Shown: positions 17,127 to 26,236 of the stretch, in pieces | Layout of the letters: every line of letters starts with the position of its first letter | How positions within the stretch are numbered: position 1 is the stretch's first letter | Assembly (NCBI RefSeq): GCF_010501065.1 | Contig: NZ_QVMM01000006.1 | Span: 754 to 64,753, forward strand | Reading direction: 5' to 3' | Origin: Dysgonomonas sp. 216 | GTDB taxonomy: Bacteria; Bacteroidota; Bacteroidia; Bacteroidales; Dysgonomonadaceae | DNA length: 64,000 bases | Notes under the pieces: model-generated | Seen by the model: the letters and a program-made list of their open reading frames with translations, nothing else | Told to the model about the DNA's origin: nothing | Database searches by the model: none | Position numbers and translations under genes: made by a program

Positions 17127-18072
17127 TTATAGCAAAACTGATTTGGAGAGAATAGCTTCCGGTACAGATTTTATTCGGGATAATCTGGAAAAAGTATTCC
17201 GGCTTTGTGATATCTTGAAACACTTAAATGAAAATCCTTTATTTGCAGAACATTTGGCATTAAAAGGAGGAACTGCAATTAACCTGACAGTTTTTAATCT
17301 TCCACGCTTATCGGTTGATATCGATTTGGATTTTACCAAAGAGTGTTCACGGGAGAAAATGATGACAATCCGGGAGAATATCAATCAGGATTTTTTGAAC
17401 TATATGTTTACACAAGGATATGCTTTGAGTCCTAATACCAAAAGTCCGCATTCTCTTGATTCATGGGTATTTTATTTCCAGAACGCAGGAGGGAATAAAG
17501 ATAACCTGAAAGTAGAGATAAACTATTCTTTGCGAAATCATATCTTGCCAATAGTTGAAAAGAAAGTGAATATAGACTTTCTACAATTTGACTCTGAAGT
17601 AAAAACACTCTCTACCCTTGAACTATTTGGGAGTAAAATTAAAGCTCTTATTGAGCGGACAGCTCCCCGGGACTTGTATGATATTCACAATATGTTGAAA
17701 TATAACATCATCCATCCTGATGAGATGAACAAACTCCGCAAAATTATATTATTCTATCTTGCTGTAGGAGGAAGTGATAAACCTTCAAACAGTTATAGTC
17801 TTGAAAGTATTGATAACTTGAAATTTGCACAAATCAGGAGTTCTTTACTTCCTGTCCTTAGGAAAAGCGAACGATTTGACTTTGAATCAGCCAAAGTAGA
17901 AGTGAAAGAGTTTCTTATGAAACTGATAGTATTTACCGAAGATGAAAAGTCATTTATTGAAAACTTTAACGGCAATATTTATCGACCGGAATTATTGTTT
18001 GAAGATATCGAAATTGTAGAGCGGATCAAAGATCATCCAATGGCAGTTTGGAAGATGAGGAATAACAAATAA
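17119..18072 (+). CDS. abiEii: AbiEii-family nucleotidyltransferase toxin
   Basis: A 317-residue member of the AbiEii/DUF1814 nucleotidyltransferase family. The core motif is visible at about residues 48-75: LKGGTAINL followed by SVDIDLDF, where the two aspartates would bind metal. A further family signature is ELFGSKIKALIERTAPRDLYDIHNM. AbiEii proteins transfer nucleotides, and related toxins modify tRNA. It partners the overlapping antitoxin gene. The length and all core motifs appear intact. Confidence 0.87.
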   Translation: MYNYSKTDLERIASGTDFIRDNLEKVFRLCDILKHLNENPLFAEHLALKGGTAINLTVFNLPRLSVDIDLDFTKECSREKMMTIRENINQDFLNYMFTQGYALSPNTKSPHSLDSWVFYFQNAGGNKDNLKVEINYSLRNHILPIVEKKVNIDFLQFDSEVKTLSTLELFGSKIKALIERTAPRDLYDIHNMLKYNIIHPDEMNKLRKIILFYLAVGGSDKPSNSYSLESIDNLKFAQIRSSLLPVLRKSERFDFESAKVEVKEFLMKLIVFTEDEKSFIENFNGNIYRPELLFEDIEIVERIKDHPMAVWKMRNNK

Positions 18073-18464
18073 CAAGATTTACATGTCCGAATTATATGTG
18101 ATTTTTTCGGACAAACCACGTGAATTTTTGAACATTTTTGGAGATAATCCAAAAATACCGCCATTTTCTTGGAGTGTAATCCAAATTTATTGTTAAAATT
18201 CATATCTACTTTCTTTTCGGAGCACGTTTCCCGACTAACAGTCCAATATCTTGTAGTTTTCTTCGCAAACGAGCTAGCTTTATGAAAGCTATCGGAGATA
18301 AATGAGAAAATAGATAGGCATGTAAAGGTGTAAAAAATACCTGCTTTGGAACAAGAACAAAGTAGAAGCTTACCTTGCTTTACTTATTCCTGCTATAATA
18401 GTTGTAAAAGAGGGATTTAGCTCACATATTAATCCTCAATGTAATAGATTTAAGATTAAAATGG
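18073..18464 (+). other. non-coding gap between abiE and hsdR
   Basis: No gene seen. It contains two hairpins: TGTCCGAA/TTCGGACA (18084-18113), a possible weak terminator for abiE although the T run is in its loop, and TAGCTTT/AAAGCTA (18275-18291). The rest may be decayed sequence. Confidence 0.35.
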
Positions 18465-18472
18465 TATCTTTG
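18465..18472 (+). promoter_or_regulatory. -7 box of the hsd operon promoter
   Basis: TATCTTTG fits the consensus exactly and overlaps the ATG at 18461. Transcription would start near 18480, so HsdR translation should begin at the in-frame ATG 18500. Confidence 0.5.
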
Positions 18473-18499
18473 GCGATTAGAAATAGAACAGCTCTTCAA

Positions 18500-21319
18500 A
18501 TGGTAACGCAAAGTGAACAAATATTAGAAAACGGTTTGATAAAAACCTTACAAGATAATGGATATGAGTATATTCAGATAAAAGAAGAAGAAAACTTATA
18601 TACCAACTTCAAAACTCAACTCGAAAAACATAATAAAAAACAATTAATATTACATAATAGAGAACGGTTTACTGAAAAAGAATTTGAAAAGATACTTATT
18701 TACTTAGAGGGTGGAACCCGTTTTGAGAAAGCCAAAAAACTTCGCGATTTATACCCTCTTGAGTTGGAGGGAGGAGAGCGCATCTGGGTTGAGTTTCTTA
18801 ACAAGAGCAAATGGTGTCAAAATGAGTTTCAGGTTTCCAATCAAATCACGATTGAAGGACGAAAGACTTGCCGATACGATGTTACAATCCTTATTAATGG
18901 TCTACCTCTTGTACAGATAGAACTCAAGAAAAGAGGTGTTGAGTTGAGAAAAGCATATGACCAAATACAACGTTACCACAAAACCTCTTTCAGCGGGCTG
19001 TTCGATTATATACAACTATTTGTAATTTCTAATGGGGTTAATACTCGTTACTTTGCTAACAATCCGAATAGCGGTTTTAAATTTACATTCAACTGGACTG
19101 ATGCAGAAAATAGACCCTTCAATGATTTAAGTATGTTTGCTAACTTCTTCTTGGAAAGATGTAATCTTGGAAAGATGATAAGCAAATACATTGTTCTACA
19201 CGAAGGGGATAAATGCCTGATGATACTCCGTCCCTATCAATTTTATGCAGTAGAAAGAATTTTGGATAAAGTTCAGAATTCTAACAACAATGGATATATT
19301 TGGCATACAACAGGAGCGGGCAAAACATTAACTTCTTTCAAAGCAGCCCAATTAGCATCAGAAATCGATGGCATAGATAAAGTCCTTTTTGTTGTAGATC
19401 GTAGAGATTTAGATACTCAAACTCAAGCAGAGTATGAAGCCTTTGAACCAGGAGCAGTAGATAGCACTGATAATACACTTGAATTAATTAAACGTTTGAG
19501 TGGAAGTTCTAAAATTATTATTACTACTATCCAAAAACTAAATACAGCCATAACCAGAGATTATTACAACAAGCATTTACAAGAGGTTAGTGATCAGAAG
19601 GTTGTGATGATTTTTGATGAATGTCATCGTAGTCATTTCGGTGATAGCCATCGAAATATCGTTCGCTTCTTTAAGAATTTGCAGATATTCGGATTCACAG
19701 GTACACCCATCTTTGTCGAAAATGCCAAACAGGAGATAACAACTAAAGAGGTTTTTGGAGAATGTTTACATAAATATTTAATAAAAGACGCAATCGCTGA
19801 TGAAAATGTTTTAGGCTTTCTCGTTGAGTATTATAAAGGAAATGACGAACAGGTTGTTGATTACGCAAATGAAGTACGGATGAAAGAAATAGCTAAATTC
19901 ATTCTTGCTAATTTTAATAAATCAACATTTGATGGTGAATATAATGCTCTATTTGCAACACAGTCAATATCAATGTTATTACAATACTACAAAATATTTA
20001 AAGAATTAAACTCCAAAATCAAGATAGGAGCAATATTTACTTATGCGGCAAATGGTAATCAGGATGATGAACAGACCGGAATGAATCAAGGATTTGCATC
20101 CGAAACTGTAGAAGCTGACGAGTTACAGCGTATTATGAATGATTACAATCAAATGTTTGGGACAGCTTATTCGACTGAAAACTTTAGGGCTTATTCTGAT
20201 GATATTAATTTGCGGATGAAAAAGAAGAAAGCGGATATGCCGCCTTTAGATTTGTTGTTAGTGGTTAATATGTTTCTTACTGGTTTTGATGCAAAAAAAT
20301 TAAACACGCTTTATATTGATAAAAATTTAGAATATCATGGACTTCTCCAAGCATTTAGTCGCACAAATCGTATACTTAATGAAAAGAAACGTTTTGGGAA
20401 AATAGTCTGTTTTCGTGATTTAAAAAACAATGTAGATACAGCTATAAAACTTTTTAGCAATGATAATCCTATCGAAGATATCATCAGACCACCTTTTGAA
20501 CAAGTTAAGAAGGAATTCAATGAATTACTTCTAGATTTCAAAGAGAAATATCCTAATATAAACTCGATTGATGGACTGAAAAGTGAATATGACAAGCGGG
20601 ATTTCGTATTAGCTTTTCGAGAAATTATAAAGAAAAGAGCAGAAATACAGCTTTATGAAGAATTCGACAAAGACAATACGGAGCTTGTTATGCAGGAGCA
20701 AGAATTCGAAGACTTTCGAAGTAAATATTTGGATATTGCCGTTGGAAATATAAATATCACCGATACAAATATTGCAGCAGAGCCAGAGATTCCTTACGGA
20801 GATGATAGAACACTTGACGATATAGATTTTTGTTTGGAATTACTTCACAGCGATATAATCAATGTGGCTTACATTTTGGAACTTATTGCGGACTTGAATC
20901 CTTCCGCTGATGATTATCAGGAAAAACGTCAACAAATCATTGATACAATGATAAAAGATGCGGTAATGCGGAATAAAGCAAAACTGATCGATGGTTTTAT
21001 CCGTCAAAATATAGATGACAATAAAAATGGATTCGAAAAGTCTAAGGCTGATGGTTCTATCGATCTTGAAAGTAGACTAAACGAATACATGAATAAAGCA
21101 AGGGAAGAAGCCGTAGAGTATCTTTCTGATGAAGAGGATATAGATAAGGAAGCATTAATTCAATTCTTACAGGAATATGATTACCTACAGCGAGAAAAAC
21201 CTGAAATCATTCAAGAAGCAATCAAAAAGAAAAAAGTAAAATTAAAAGAACGTAAAACGATTCAATCTCGTATATTAAGAAAGTTACGAGAAATTATTAA
21301 TTTGTTTAATTGGGAATAA
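18500..21319 (+). CDS. hsdR: type I restriction endonuclease subunit R
   Basis: A 939-residue HsdR from the ATG at 18500 (MVTQSEQILENGLIKTL). The N-terminal nuclease domain (to about residue 230) carries the PD-(D/E)XK core, YDVTILINGLPLVQIELKKRG. The SF2 translocase follows with Walker A TTGAGKTL, motif II DECHRSH and motif III FTGTP; a C-terminal helical domain ends the protein. HsdR translocates DNA from unmethylated target sites and cuts at a distance. It requires HsdM and HsdS, encoded downstream. The gene leads a collinear operon with 6-bp or smaller gaps up to hsdM. An ATG at 18461 would add 13 residues but lies on the promoter box. Confidence 0.95.
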   Translation: MVTQSEQILENGLIKTLQDNGYEYIQIKEEENLYTNFKTQLEKHNKKQLILHNRERFTEKEFEKILIYLEGGTRFEKAKKLRDLYPLELEGGERIWVEFLNKSKWCQNEFQVSNQITIEGRKTCRYDVTILINGLPLVQIELKKRGVELRKAYDQIQRYHKTSFSGLFDYIQLFVISNGVNTRYFANNPNSGFKFTFNWTDAENRPFNDLSMFANFFLERCNLGKMISKYIVLHEGDKCLMILRPYQFYAVERILDKVQNSNNNGYIWHTTGAGKTLTSFKAAQLASEIDGIDKVLFVVDRRDLDTQTQAEYEAFEPGAVDSTDNTLELIKRLSGSSKIIITTIQKLNTAITRDYYNKHLQEVSDQKVVMIFDECHRSHFGDSHRNIVRFFKNLQIFGFTGTPIFVENAKQEITTKEVFGECLHKYLIKDAIADENVLGFLVEYYKGNDEQVVDYANEVRMKEIAKFILANFNKSTFDGEYNALFATQSISMLLQYYKIFKELNSKIKIGAIFTYAANGNQDDEQTGMNQGFASETVEADELQRIMNDYNQMFGTAYSTENFRAYSDDINLRMKKKKADMPPLDLLLVVNMFLTGFDAKKLNTLYIDKNLEYHGLLQAFSRTNRILNEKKRFGKIVCFRDLKNNVDTAIKLFSNDNPIEDIIRPPFEQVKKEFNELLLDFKEKYPNINSIDGLKSEYDKRDFVLAFREIIKKRAEIQLYEEFDKDNTELVMQEQEFEDFRSKYLDIAVGNINITDTNIAAEPEIPYGDDRTLDDIDFCLELLHSDIINVAYILELIADLNPSADDYQEKRQQIIDTMIKDAVMRNKAKLIDGFIRQNIDDNKNGFEKSKADGSIDLESRLNEYMNKAREEAVEYLSDEEDIDKEALIQFLQEYDYLQREKPEIIQEAIKKKKVKLKERKTIQSRILRKLREIINLFNWE

Positions 21320-21325
21320 GCATAT

Positions 21326-22243
21326 ATGAGTATATTCAGATTAGTAGGGCAATTTGATATTGTTAAAGAGCTCCCTTTCAGATTTGAAAAGGATATCCAA
21401 ACATTAGTCGAAAAAAATGTGGATATATTATTGCATTTGGAGTTCATTCGTTCAGAATTTTCTCTGAATAATTTTAGGATTGACACTTTAGCTTTTGATA
21501 TAGAAACGAAATCATTTGTTATTATAGAGTATAAGCGAGACAAGAATTTTAGTGTTATAGATCAAGGATATGCATATTTGTCTCTAATGCTTAACAATAA
21601 AGCTGATTTTATTCTTGAATTTAATGAATCTAGACAAACGACATTAAAGCGTTCAGATGTGGATTGGTCTCAATCAAGGGTGATTTTTATTTCTCCTCAG
21701 TTCACAAATTACCAAAGAGAAGCTATCAACTTTAAAGATTTGCCTATTGAATTATGGGAGATAAAAAGATTTGAGAATGAGACTATTTCCTTTGAACAAA
21801 TTCAAAAGTTTTCTGCAAAAGAAAGTATTAAGACTATTTCTCGAAGTGATAAAACAGTAGAAGAAGTAAATAAAGAAATAAAAGTATATACAGAACAAGA
21901 TCATTTACTAAAAGTTGATTTCGAAACCAGAGAATTGTATGAAAATGTAAAAGAACGACTAATGTCATTGGCTGATAATATCACAATGCAACCCAAAAAA
22001 CAAACAATTGATTTTCGAATTGCCAACAATATTTTTTGTGATATTATTTTACAAAACAAGAAATTGAAAATATATGTAAATCTTAAAAGTGGTGATTTAC
22101 AAGATCAAAAAGAAATAGCTCGAGATGTATCAAATGTAGGCCATTGGGGAAATGGCTCCTATGAAATTAAACTTACAGATTTAGATGATATTGATTACAT
22201 CATTAGTTTATTGAAACAATCTTTAAGAAAAAACAGAAAATGA
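21326..22243 (+). CDS. PD-(D/E)XK nuclease-domain protein (DUF5655-like C-terminus) inside the hsd operon
   Basis: A 305-residue protein. Residues about 45-82 contain a restriction-endonuclease-like core: Asp 53 (FRIDTLAFD), Glu 68-Tyr-Lys 70 (VIIEYKRD) and Gln 80. The last 100 residues (from about EARELYENVKE-type helix to GHWGNGSYEIKLTDLDDIDYI) resemble the DUF5655 domain that often follows such nucleases. It sits 6 bp after hsdR and overlaps hsdM by 4 bp, so it is made with the restriction complex. It might be an accessory nuclease or a regulator of restriction; neither is shown by the sequence. Confidence 0.75.
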   Translation: MSIFRLVGQFDIVKELPFRFEKDIQTLVEKNVDILLHLEFIRSEFSLNNFRIDTLAFDIETKSFVIIEYKRDKNFSVIDQGYAYLSLMLNNKADFILEFNESRQTTLKRSDVDWSQSRVIFISPQFTNYQREAINFKDLPIELWEIKRFENETISFEQIQKFSAKESIKTISRSDKTVEEVNKEIKVYTEQDHLLKVDFETRELYENVKERLMSLADNITMQPKKQTIDFRIANNIFCDIILQNKKLKIYVNLKSGDLQDQKEIARDVSNVGHWGNGSYEIKLTDLDDIDYIISLLKQSLRKNRK

Positions 22244-23784
22244 GTGAAGAATTACAACAGAAACTGCGTGCTCAACTATGGGCAGTCGCAAATACATTGA
22301 GAGGGAATATGTCGGCAAGTGACTTTATGTATTTTTCGTTAGGTTTTATTTTTTATAAATATCTTTCGGAAAAAATAGAGTTATATGTAAATGACGAATT
22401 AAAAGAAGATGGTTGTACTTTTCAAGAAGCTTGGGCAGGCAATGATGTTGAGCTAAAAAATGATATAAAAGAAATTTGCATCGAAAATCTAGGTTATTTT
22501 ATACAGCCGGAATATCTTTTTTCTACAATTATAGGAATGGTTGAGAAAAAAGAGAATATTCTTCCTGCTCTCGAACGATCCTTGAAACGCATAGAGGATA
22601 GTACTACCGGACAAGAAAGCGAGGATGATTTCGGAGGTCTTTTTTCCGATATAGACTTGGCTTCTCCCAAACTGGGAAGGACTGCTGACGACAAAAATAA
22701 ATTGGTCAGTGATGTGCTTATTGCATTGAATGGAATAGATTTCGGTCTTGAAGAGGCGGAAGAAATTGATATTCTTGGTGATGCTTACGAATATATGATT
22801 TCTCAATTCGCGGCCGGAGCAGGAAAAAAGGCGGGAGAATTCTATACGCCTCAGGAGGTTAGCCAGATATTAGCTGAAATTGTAACTACTGGAAAAACAC
22901 GATTGAAAGATGTATATGATCCAACCTGTGGCAGTGGCTCTCTTCTGCTCCGCACAGCTAAAAGTGGAAAAGCAGATGTGATATACGGGCAAGAAAAGAA
23001 TCCGACAACTTTCAATCTTTGTCGCATGAATATGCTTTTACATGGAGTAAAATACAACGATTTTGACATTCAAAATGGAGACACATTAGAAGCTGATGAT
23101 TTCGGAGAAAAGCAATTTGATGCAGTTGTGGCAAATCCTCCTTTTTCTGCCACGTGGAGTGCTGCAAGCAAGTTTAATAACGACGATCGTTTCAGTTCTG
23201 CCGGAGTACTTGCTCCAAAATCGAAGGCTGATTATGCTTTTATTCTGCACATGATTTATCATTTGAATGAAAGTGGAACTATGGCTTGTGTAGCTCCACA
23301 TGGGGTATTATTCAGAGGCAGTTCGGAAGGAAAGATTCGTCAATTTCTGATTGAAAAGAAAAACTTTATTGATGCCATAATTGGTCTACCGGCAAATATC
23401 TTCTATGGAACAAGTATTCCCACCTGTATCTTGGTCATTAAGAAATGTCGTAAAGAAGATGACAATATTCTTTTTATTGATGCCAGCAAAGACTTTGAGA
23501 AAATAAAAACTCAAAACAAACTTCGCCTGGAACATATCAATAAAATTATCGAAACTTACCGTAATCGTACAGAGATAGAGAAATACAGCCATTGTGCAAC
23601 TTTGCAAGAAATTCGAGACAACGATTTCAATCTGAACATTCCTCGTTATGTAGATACTTTCGAGGAGGAAGAAGAAATTGATATTCACGCAGTAATGGCT
23701 GAAATCAAGGAACTTGAAGCCAAGAGAGCTGAGTTAGATAAAGAAATCGAAGTGTATTTGAAAGAATTGGGACTCGTCCTTTAA
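22240..23784 (+). CDS. hsdM: type I restriction-modification methyltransferase subunit M
   Basis: A 514-residue N6-adenine methyltransferase. An N-terminal helical domain (about 1-150) precedes the catalytic domain, with the AdoMet motif YDPTCGSGSLLL (about 226-237) and catalytic motif NPPF (about 300). The C-terminal helices would contact HsdS. HsdM modifies both strands of the target and, with HsdR, restricts unmodified DNA. The start overlaps the upstream nuclease gene by ATGA. hsdS follows after 44 bp. Confidence 0.95.
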   Translation: MSEELQQKLRAQLWAVANTLRGNMSASDFMYFSLGFIFYKYLSEKIELYVNDELKEDGCTFQEAWAGNDVELKNDIKEICIENLGYFIQPEYLFSTIIGMVEKKENILPALERSLKRIEDSTTGQESEDDFGGLFSDIDLASPKLGRTADDKNKLVSDVLIALNGIDFGLEEAEEIDILGDAYEYMISQFAAGAGKKAGEFYTPQEVSQILAEIVTTGKTRLKDVYDPTCGSGSLLLRTAKSGKADVIYGQEKNPTTFNLCRMNMLLHGVKYNDFDIQNGDTLEADDFGEKQFDAVVANPPFSATWSAASKFNNDDRFSSAGVLAPKSKADYAFILHMIYHLNESGTMACVAPHGVLFRGSSEGKIRQFLIEKKNFIDAIIGLPANIFYGTSIPTCILVIKKCRKEDDNILFIDASKDFEKIKTQNKLRLEHINKIIETYRNRTEIEKYSHCATLQEIRDNDFNLNIPRYVDTFEEEEEIDIHAVMAEIKELEAKRAELDKEIEVYLKELGLVL

Positions 23785-23828
23785 TTTTTTCTATCTGAAA
23801 TCCTTAATGTTTATAGCTAAGAAAATAA

Positions 23829-25061
23829 ATGAGTGCAATGAAGCAAGATAGAAAAGAAAAAGGCAATGTTCCAAATTTGAGATTTCCGGAGTTTGAGGGA
23901 GAGTGGGAGGAATATAAACTTTCGGATATTGCTCAAAAAATAACAACAAAGAACAAAAATGGTAGAATTAATAATGTTATTAGCAACTCTGCTCAGCACG
24001 GCCTTATTCCTCAATTGGATTTTTTTGACAAAGAGATAGCTAATGATGACAATACTGGAGGATATTATATAATTGAAAATGGAGATTATGTATATAATCC
24101 GAGAAAATCGGTAACAGCTCCATATGGTCCTGTAAATATTTATAATGGGGACAATTTAGGTATTGTCTCTCCACTATACCTTTGTTTTAAGGTCAAAAAT
24201 ATTAATAAAAGTTTTTTGTTTTATTTCTTTAAAAGCTCCTTCTGGCATAGATTTATGTATTTGAATGGAGATAGTGGTGCTAGATATGATAGAGTAAGTA
24301 TAAAAGATGAAACATTTTTTAAGCTACCTATACATTGTCCAGAAAGAGAAGAACAGGAAAAAATAGCCCAATTTTTATCTTTGCTTGACCAGCGTATTGA
24401 AACTCAAAGCAAAATAATTGAGGACTTAAAAAAACTAAAGACTGCACTTGTGGATGTACTGTATAACTTCCATAATAGAAAGTCTTTCTTACGGTTCCCT
24501 GAATTTTCAGATTGTTGGCAACAATATACATATGGAGATTTATTTCATGTAAGTACTGCAAGAAATATAGATCAATCTATAAATCTTATTTTATCTGCAA
24601 GTCAAACACGAGGGATGATTGAACGTGATAAAATAGATATTGATATAAAATTTGAACAAGCTTCGACTCGAACATACAAAATTGTTCAGTCTGGTAATTA
24701 TATTATTCATTTGCGCTCATTTCAAGGAGGCTTTGCTTTTTCCGAAAAAGAAGGCATCTGTAGTCCAGCGTATACGGTTTTAAAACCAACTCATTTATTG
24801 AAATATGCCTTTATGAAAGATTATTTTATATCCAGTCGATTTATAAAAACACTAAAATTAGTCACATATGGTATTAGAGATGGACGATCGATAAATGTTG
24901 AGGAATTTTTAAAATTACCTATAGCAATTCCGTCTTTGGAAGAGCAATCAAAAATCGATGAGATACTGATTGCCCTTGAAGATAAAATTTTCAATGAATA
25001 TAAGCTATATATTTCATTTATAAAACAAAAACAGTGCTTACTTAAAAATATGTTTATATAA
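23829..25061 (+). CDS. hsdS: expressed type I specificity subunit S (phase-variable)
   Basis: A 410-residue HsdS with two target recognition domains. Each begins with a conserved RFPEF motif (residues about 16-20 and 220-225), and each half ends in a long conserved helix (EREEQEKIAQFLSLLDQRIETQSKIIEDL and the C-terminal equivalent). It is the only hsdS in this cluster with both a start codon and the upstream hsd operon. A 30-bp repeat near its start and a 17-bp repeat in the central helix are matched in inverse orientation by the cassettes downstream, so both domains can be exchanged by inversion. Its end TTTATATAA overlaps tail-to-tail with the next minus-strand cassette. Confidence 0.93.
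   Translation: MSAMKQDRKEKGNVPNLRFPEFEGEWEEYKLSDIAQKITTKNKNGRINNVISNSAQHGLIPQLDFFDKEIANDDNTGGYYIIENGDYVYNPRKSVTAPYGPVNIYNGDNLGIVSPLYLCFKVKNINKSFLFYFFKSSFWHRFMYLNGDSGARYDRVSIKDETFFKLPIHCPEREEQEKIAQFLSLLDQRIETQSKIIEDLKKLKTALVDVLYNFHNRKSFLRFPEFSDCWQQYTYGDLFHVSTARNIDQSINLILSASQTRGMIERDKIDIDIKFEQASTRTYKIVQSGNYIIHLRSFQGGFAFSEKEGICSPAYTVLKPTHLLKYAFMKDYFISSRFIKTLKLVTYGIRDGRSINVEEFLKLPIAIPSLEEQSKIDEILIALEDKIFNEYKLYISFIKQKQCLLKNMFI
23865..23894 (+). repeat. shufflon inverted repeat A, left copy (30 bp)
   Basis: Begins AATGTTCCAAATTTG and ends CCGGAGTTT; exactly matches the complement of 27456-27485. It covers the codons for NVPNLRFPEF at the start of HsdS. Inversion between the copies would flip the whole 3.6-kb cassette block. 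Confidence 0.9.
24440..24456 (+). repeat. shufflon inverted repeat B, left copy (17 bp)
   Basis: GACTGCACTTGTGGATG, in the central conserved helix of the expressed hsdS. The complement is at 25668-25684. Inversion would exchange the second recognition domain. Confidence 0.85.
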
Positions 25062-25779
25062 ACAAATATCTTAAAAGATAATATTTTTGTTGTAAATATT
25101 TTTGCTGCAAGTTAGTCTCAATATCAATCCGTCTATCTATTTCTGAAAGAAAATTTCCAATTTTCTTCTGTTCATTTAAATTTGGAATAGAGATTTTAAT
25201 ACGGGAAAAATTGGGATAAAAAAGATACACTCTAACCCCTCCTTCACCATATACATCATAATAGAAATTTACTCTTTTAGATTTCAAAAGATATGAAGCC
25301 CAACTAGAATCGATACTATCTTTCAATTTAAAGCATACATAAAGAGAACTGATCATACAAGGGAAATCCCCATTGTATTGTGCAATTGAGCCTACATTTA
25401 TTCTGGCTGGGTTATAAGCAAATTCTCCTGATTCTATAATTTTATAAGAGCCTATATCTTCACCTATCATTTCACGATCTCCAAATTTTTCAGATTGAAC
25501 AACAAATCCTTGATCATTTGTAACAGAGTACATTGGAAAAACCTTTTTCTCCTTATTGCGGCGATTGAAATTATTGGTAATATTCCCCAGTGTTGTTTTT
25601 AGATGCTTTTCTCCAAATTCAGAAAATCTTATGAGAGTTTTTCCTTCATCGAGGAAATTATATAATCCATCCACAAGTGCAGTCAAAGGAGATGCATAAT
25701 CCTTAATTAAAGGGATTAGACAGATTCTCTTTAAAGAAACAACGACCTGGAAAAGCTGTAAGATTGGAGATATTCTCAA
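25054..25779 (-). CDS. silent half hsdS cassette (second recognition domain), minus strand
   Basis: The open frame runs from 25779, but homology to HsdS begins only at about 25686, in the conserved segment LTALVDGLYNF followed by RFSEF. What lies before is antisense to the neighbouring plus-strand cassette and is not real protein. The remainder encodes one recognition domain and the closing helix, ending LLRYLFI. It has no start codon or promoter of its own in the right place. It is best seen as a donor exchanged into the expressed gene by inversion at repeat B. Confidence 0.8.
   Translation of the reverse strand: MRISPILQLFQVVVSLKRICLIPLIKDYASPLTALVDGLYNFLDEGKTLIRFSEFGEKHLKTTLGNITNNFNRRNKEKKVFPMYSVTNDQGFVVQSEKFGDREMIGEDIGSYKIIESGEFAYNPARINVGSIAQYNGDFPCMISSLYVCFKLKDSIDSSWASYLLKSKRVNFYYDVYGEGGVRVYLFYPNFSRIKISIPNLNEQKKIGNFLSEIDRRIDIETNLQQKYLQQKYYLLRYLFI
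25668..25684 (-). repeat. shufflon inverted repeat B, right copy (17 bp)
   Basis: Complement of GACTGCACTTGTGGATG at 24440-24456; lies at the upstream edge of the minus-strand half cassette. Confidence 0.85.
25698..25714 (+). repeat. shufflon inverted repeat C, left copy (17 bp)
   Basis: AATCCTTAATTAAAGGG at the upstream edge of the plus-strand half cassette. Complement at 26868-26884 in the central helix of the silent full-length hsdS. Confidence 0.85.
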
Positions 25780-26236
25780 AATAGGAAGTGGTAAAGATTA
25801 CAAGCATCTGAAAAACGGGAATACTCCTGTTTATGGCACAGGTGGATATATGCTATCTGTCAATGACTATCTATATGATGGTGAAAGTGTTTGTATTGGA
25901 AGAAAAGGTACGATTGATAGACCTATTTTTCTAAATGGGAAATTTTGGACAGTTGATACTTTGTTTTACACATATAATTTTCAAGGACTATTGCCTCGTT
26001 TCTGTTATTATCTCTTTAGTTCAATAAATTGGTTACAGTATAATGAAGCTTCTGGAGTCCCAAGCCTATCAAAGGAAACCATCGAAAACATACAAATTCA
26101 TTTACCTAATATGTGTGAACAAGAAAGAATCTGTTCTATTCTTGATACAATTAATCGCAAATTAGAGACCGAAAACAAGGCACTTTCAGCATATCAATTG
26201 CAGAAGAAATATATTTTGAACAAAATTTTCATATAA
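25700..26236 (+). CDS. silent half hsdS cassette (second recognition domain), plus strand
   Basis: Open from 25700 right after an in-frame TAA, with the first ATG only at 25850 inside the domain. The frame reads SLIKGIRQILF, matching the central helix SLIKGLDNLLF of the silent full-length cassette. A recognition domain follows (TWKSCKIGDILKIGSG onward), then the closing helix ending ILNKIFI. Without a proper start it is a donor module of about 178 codons. It abuts the minus-strand half cassette head-to-head and the next cassette tail-to-tail. Confidence 0.8.
   Translation, partial: SLIKGIRQILFKETTTWKSCKIGDILKIGSGKDYKHLKNGNTPVYGTGGYMLSVNDYLYDGESVCIGRKGTIDRPIFLNGKFWTVDTLFYTYNFQGLLPRFCYYLFSSINWLQYNEASGVPSLSKETIENIQIHLPNMCEQERICSILDTINRKLETENKALSAYQLQKKYILNKIFI

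Noticed and set aside
25700..25779. N-terminal part of the minus half cassette (from 25779) as real protein
   Set aside because: This DNA encodes the plus-strand cassette; HsdS homology on the minus strand begins only at about 25686.
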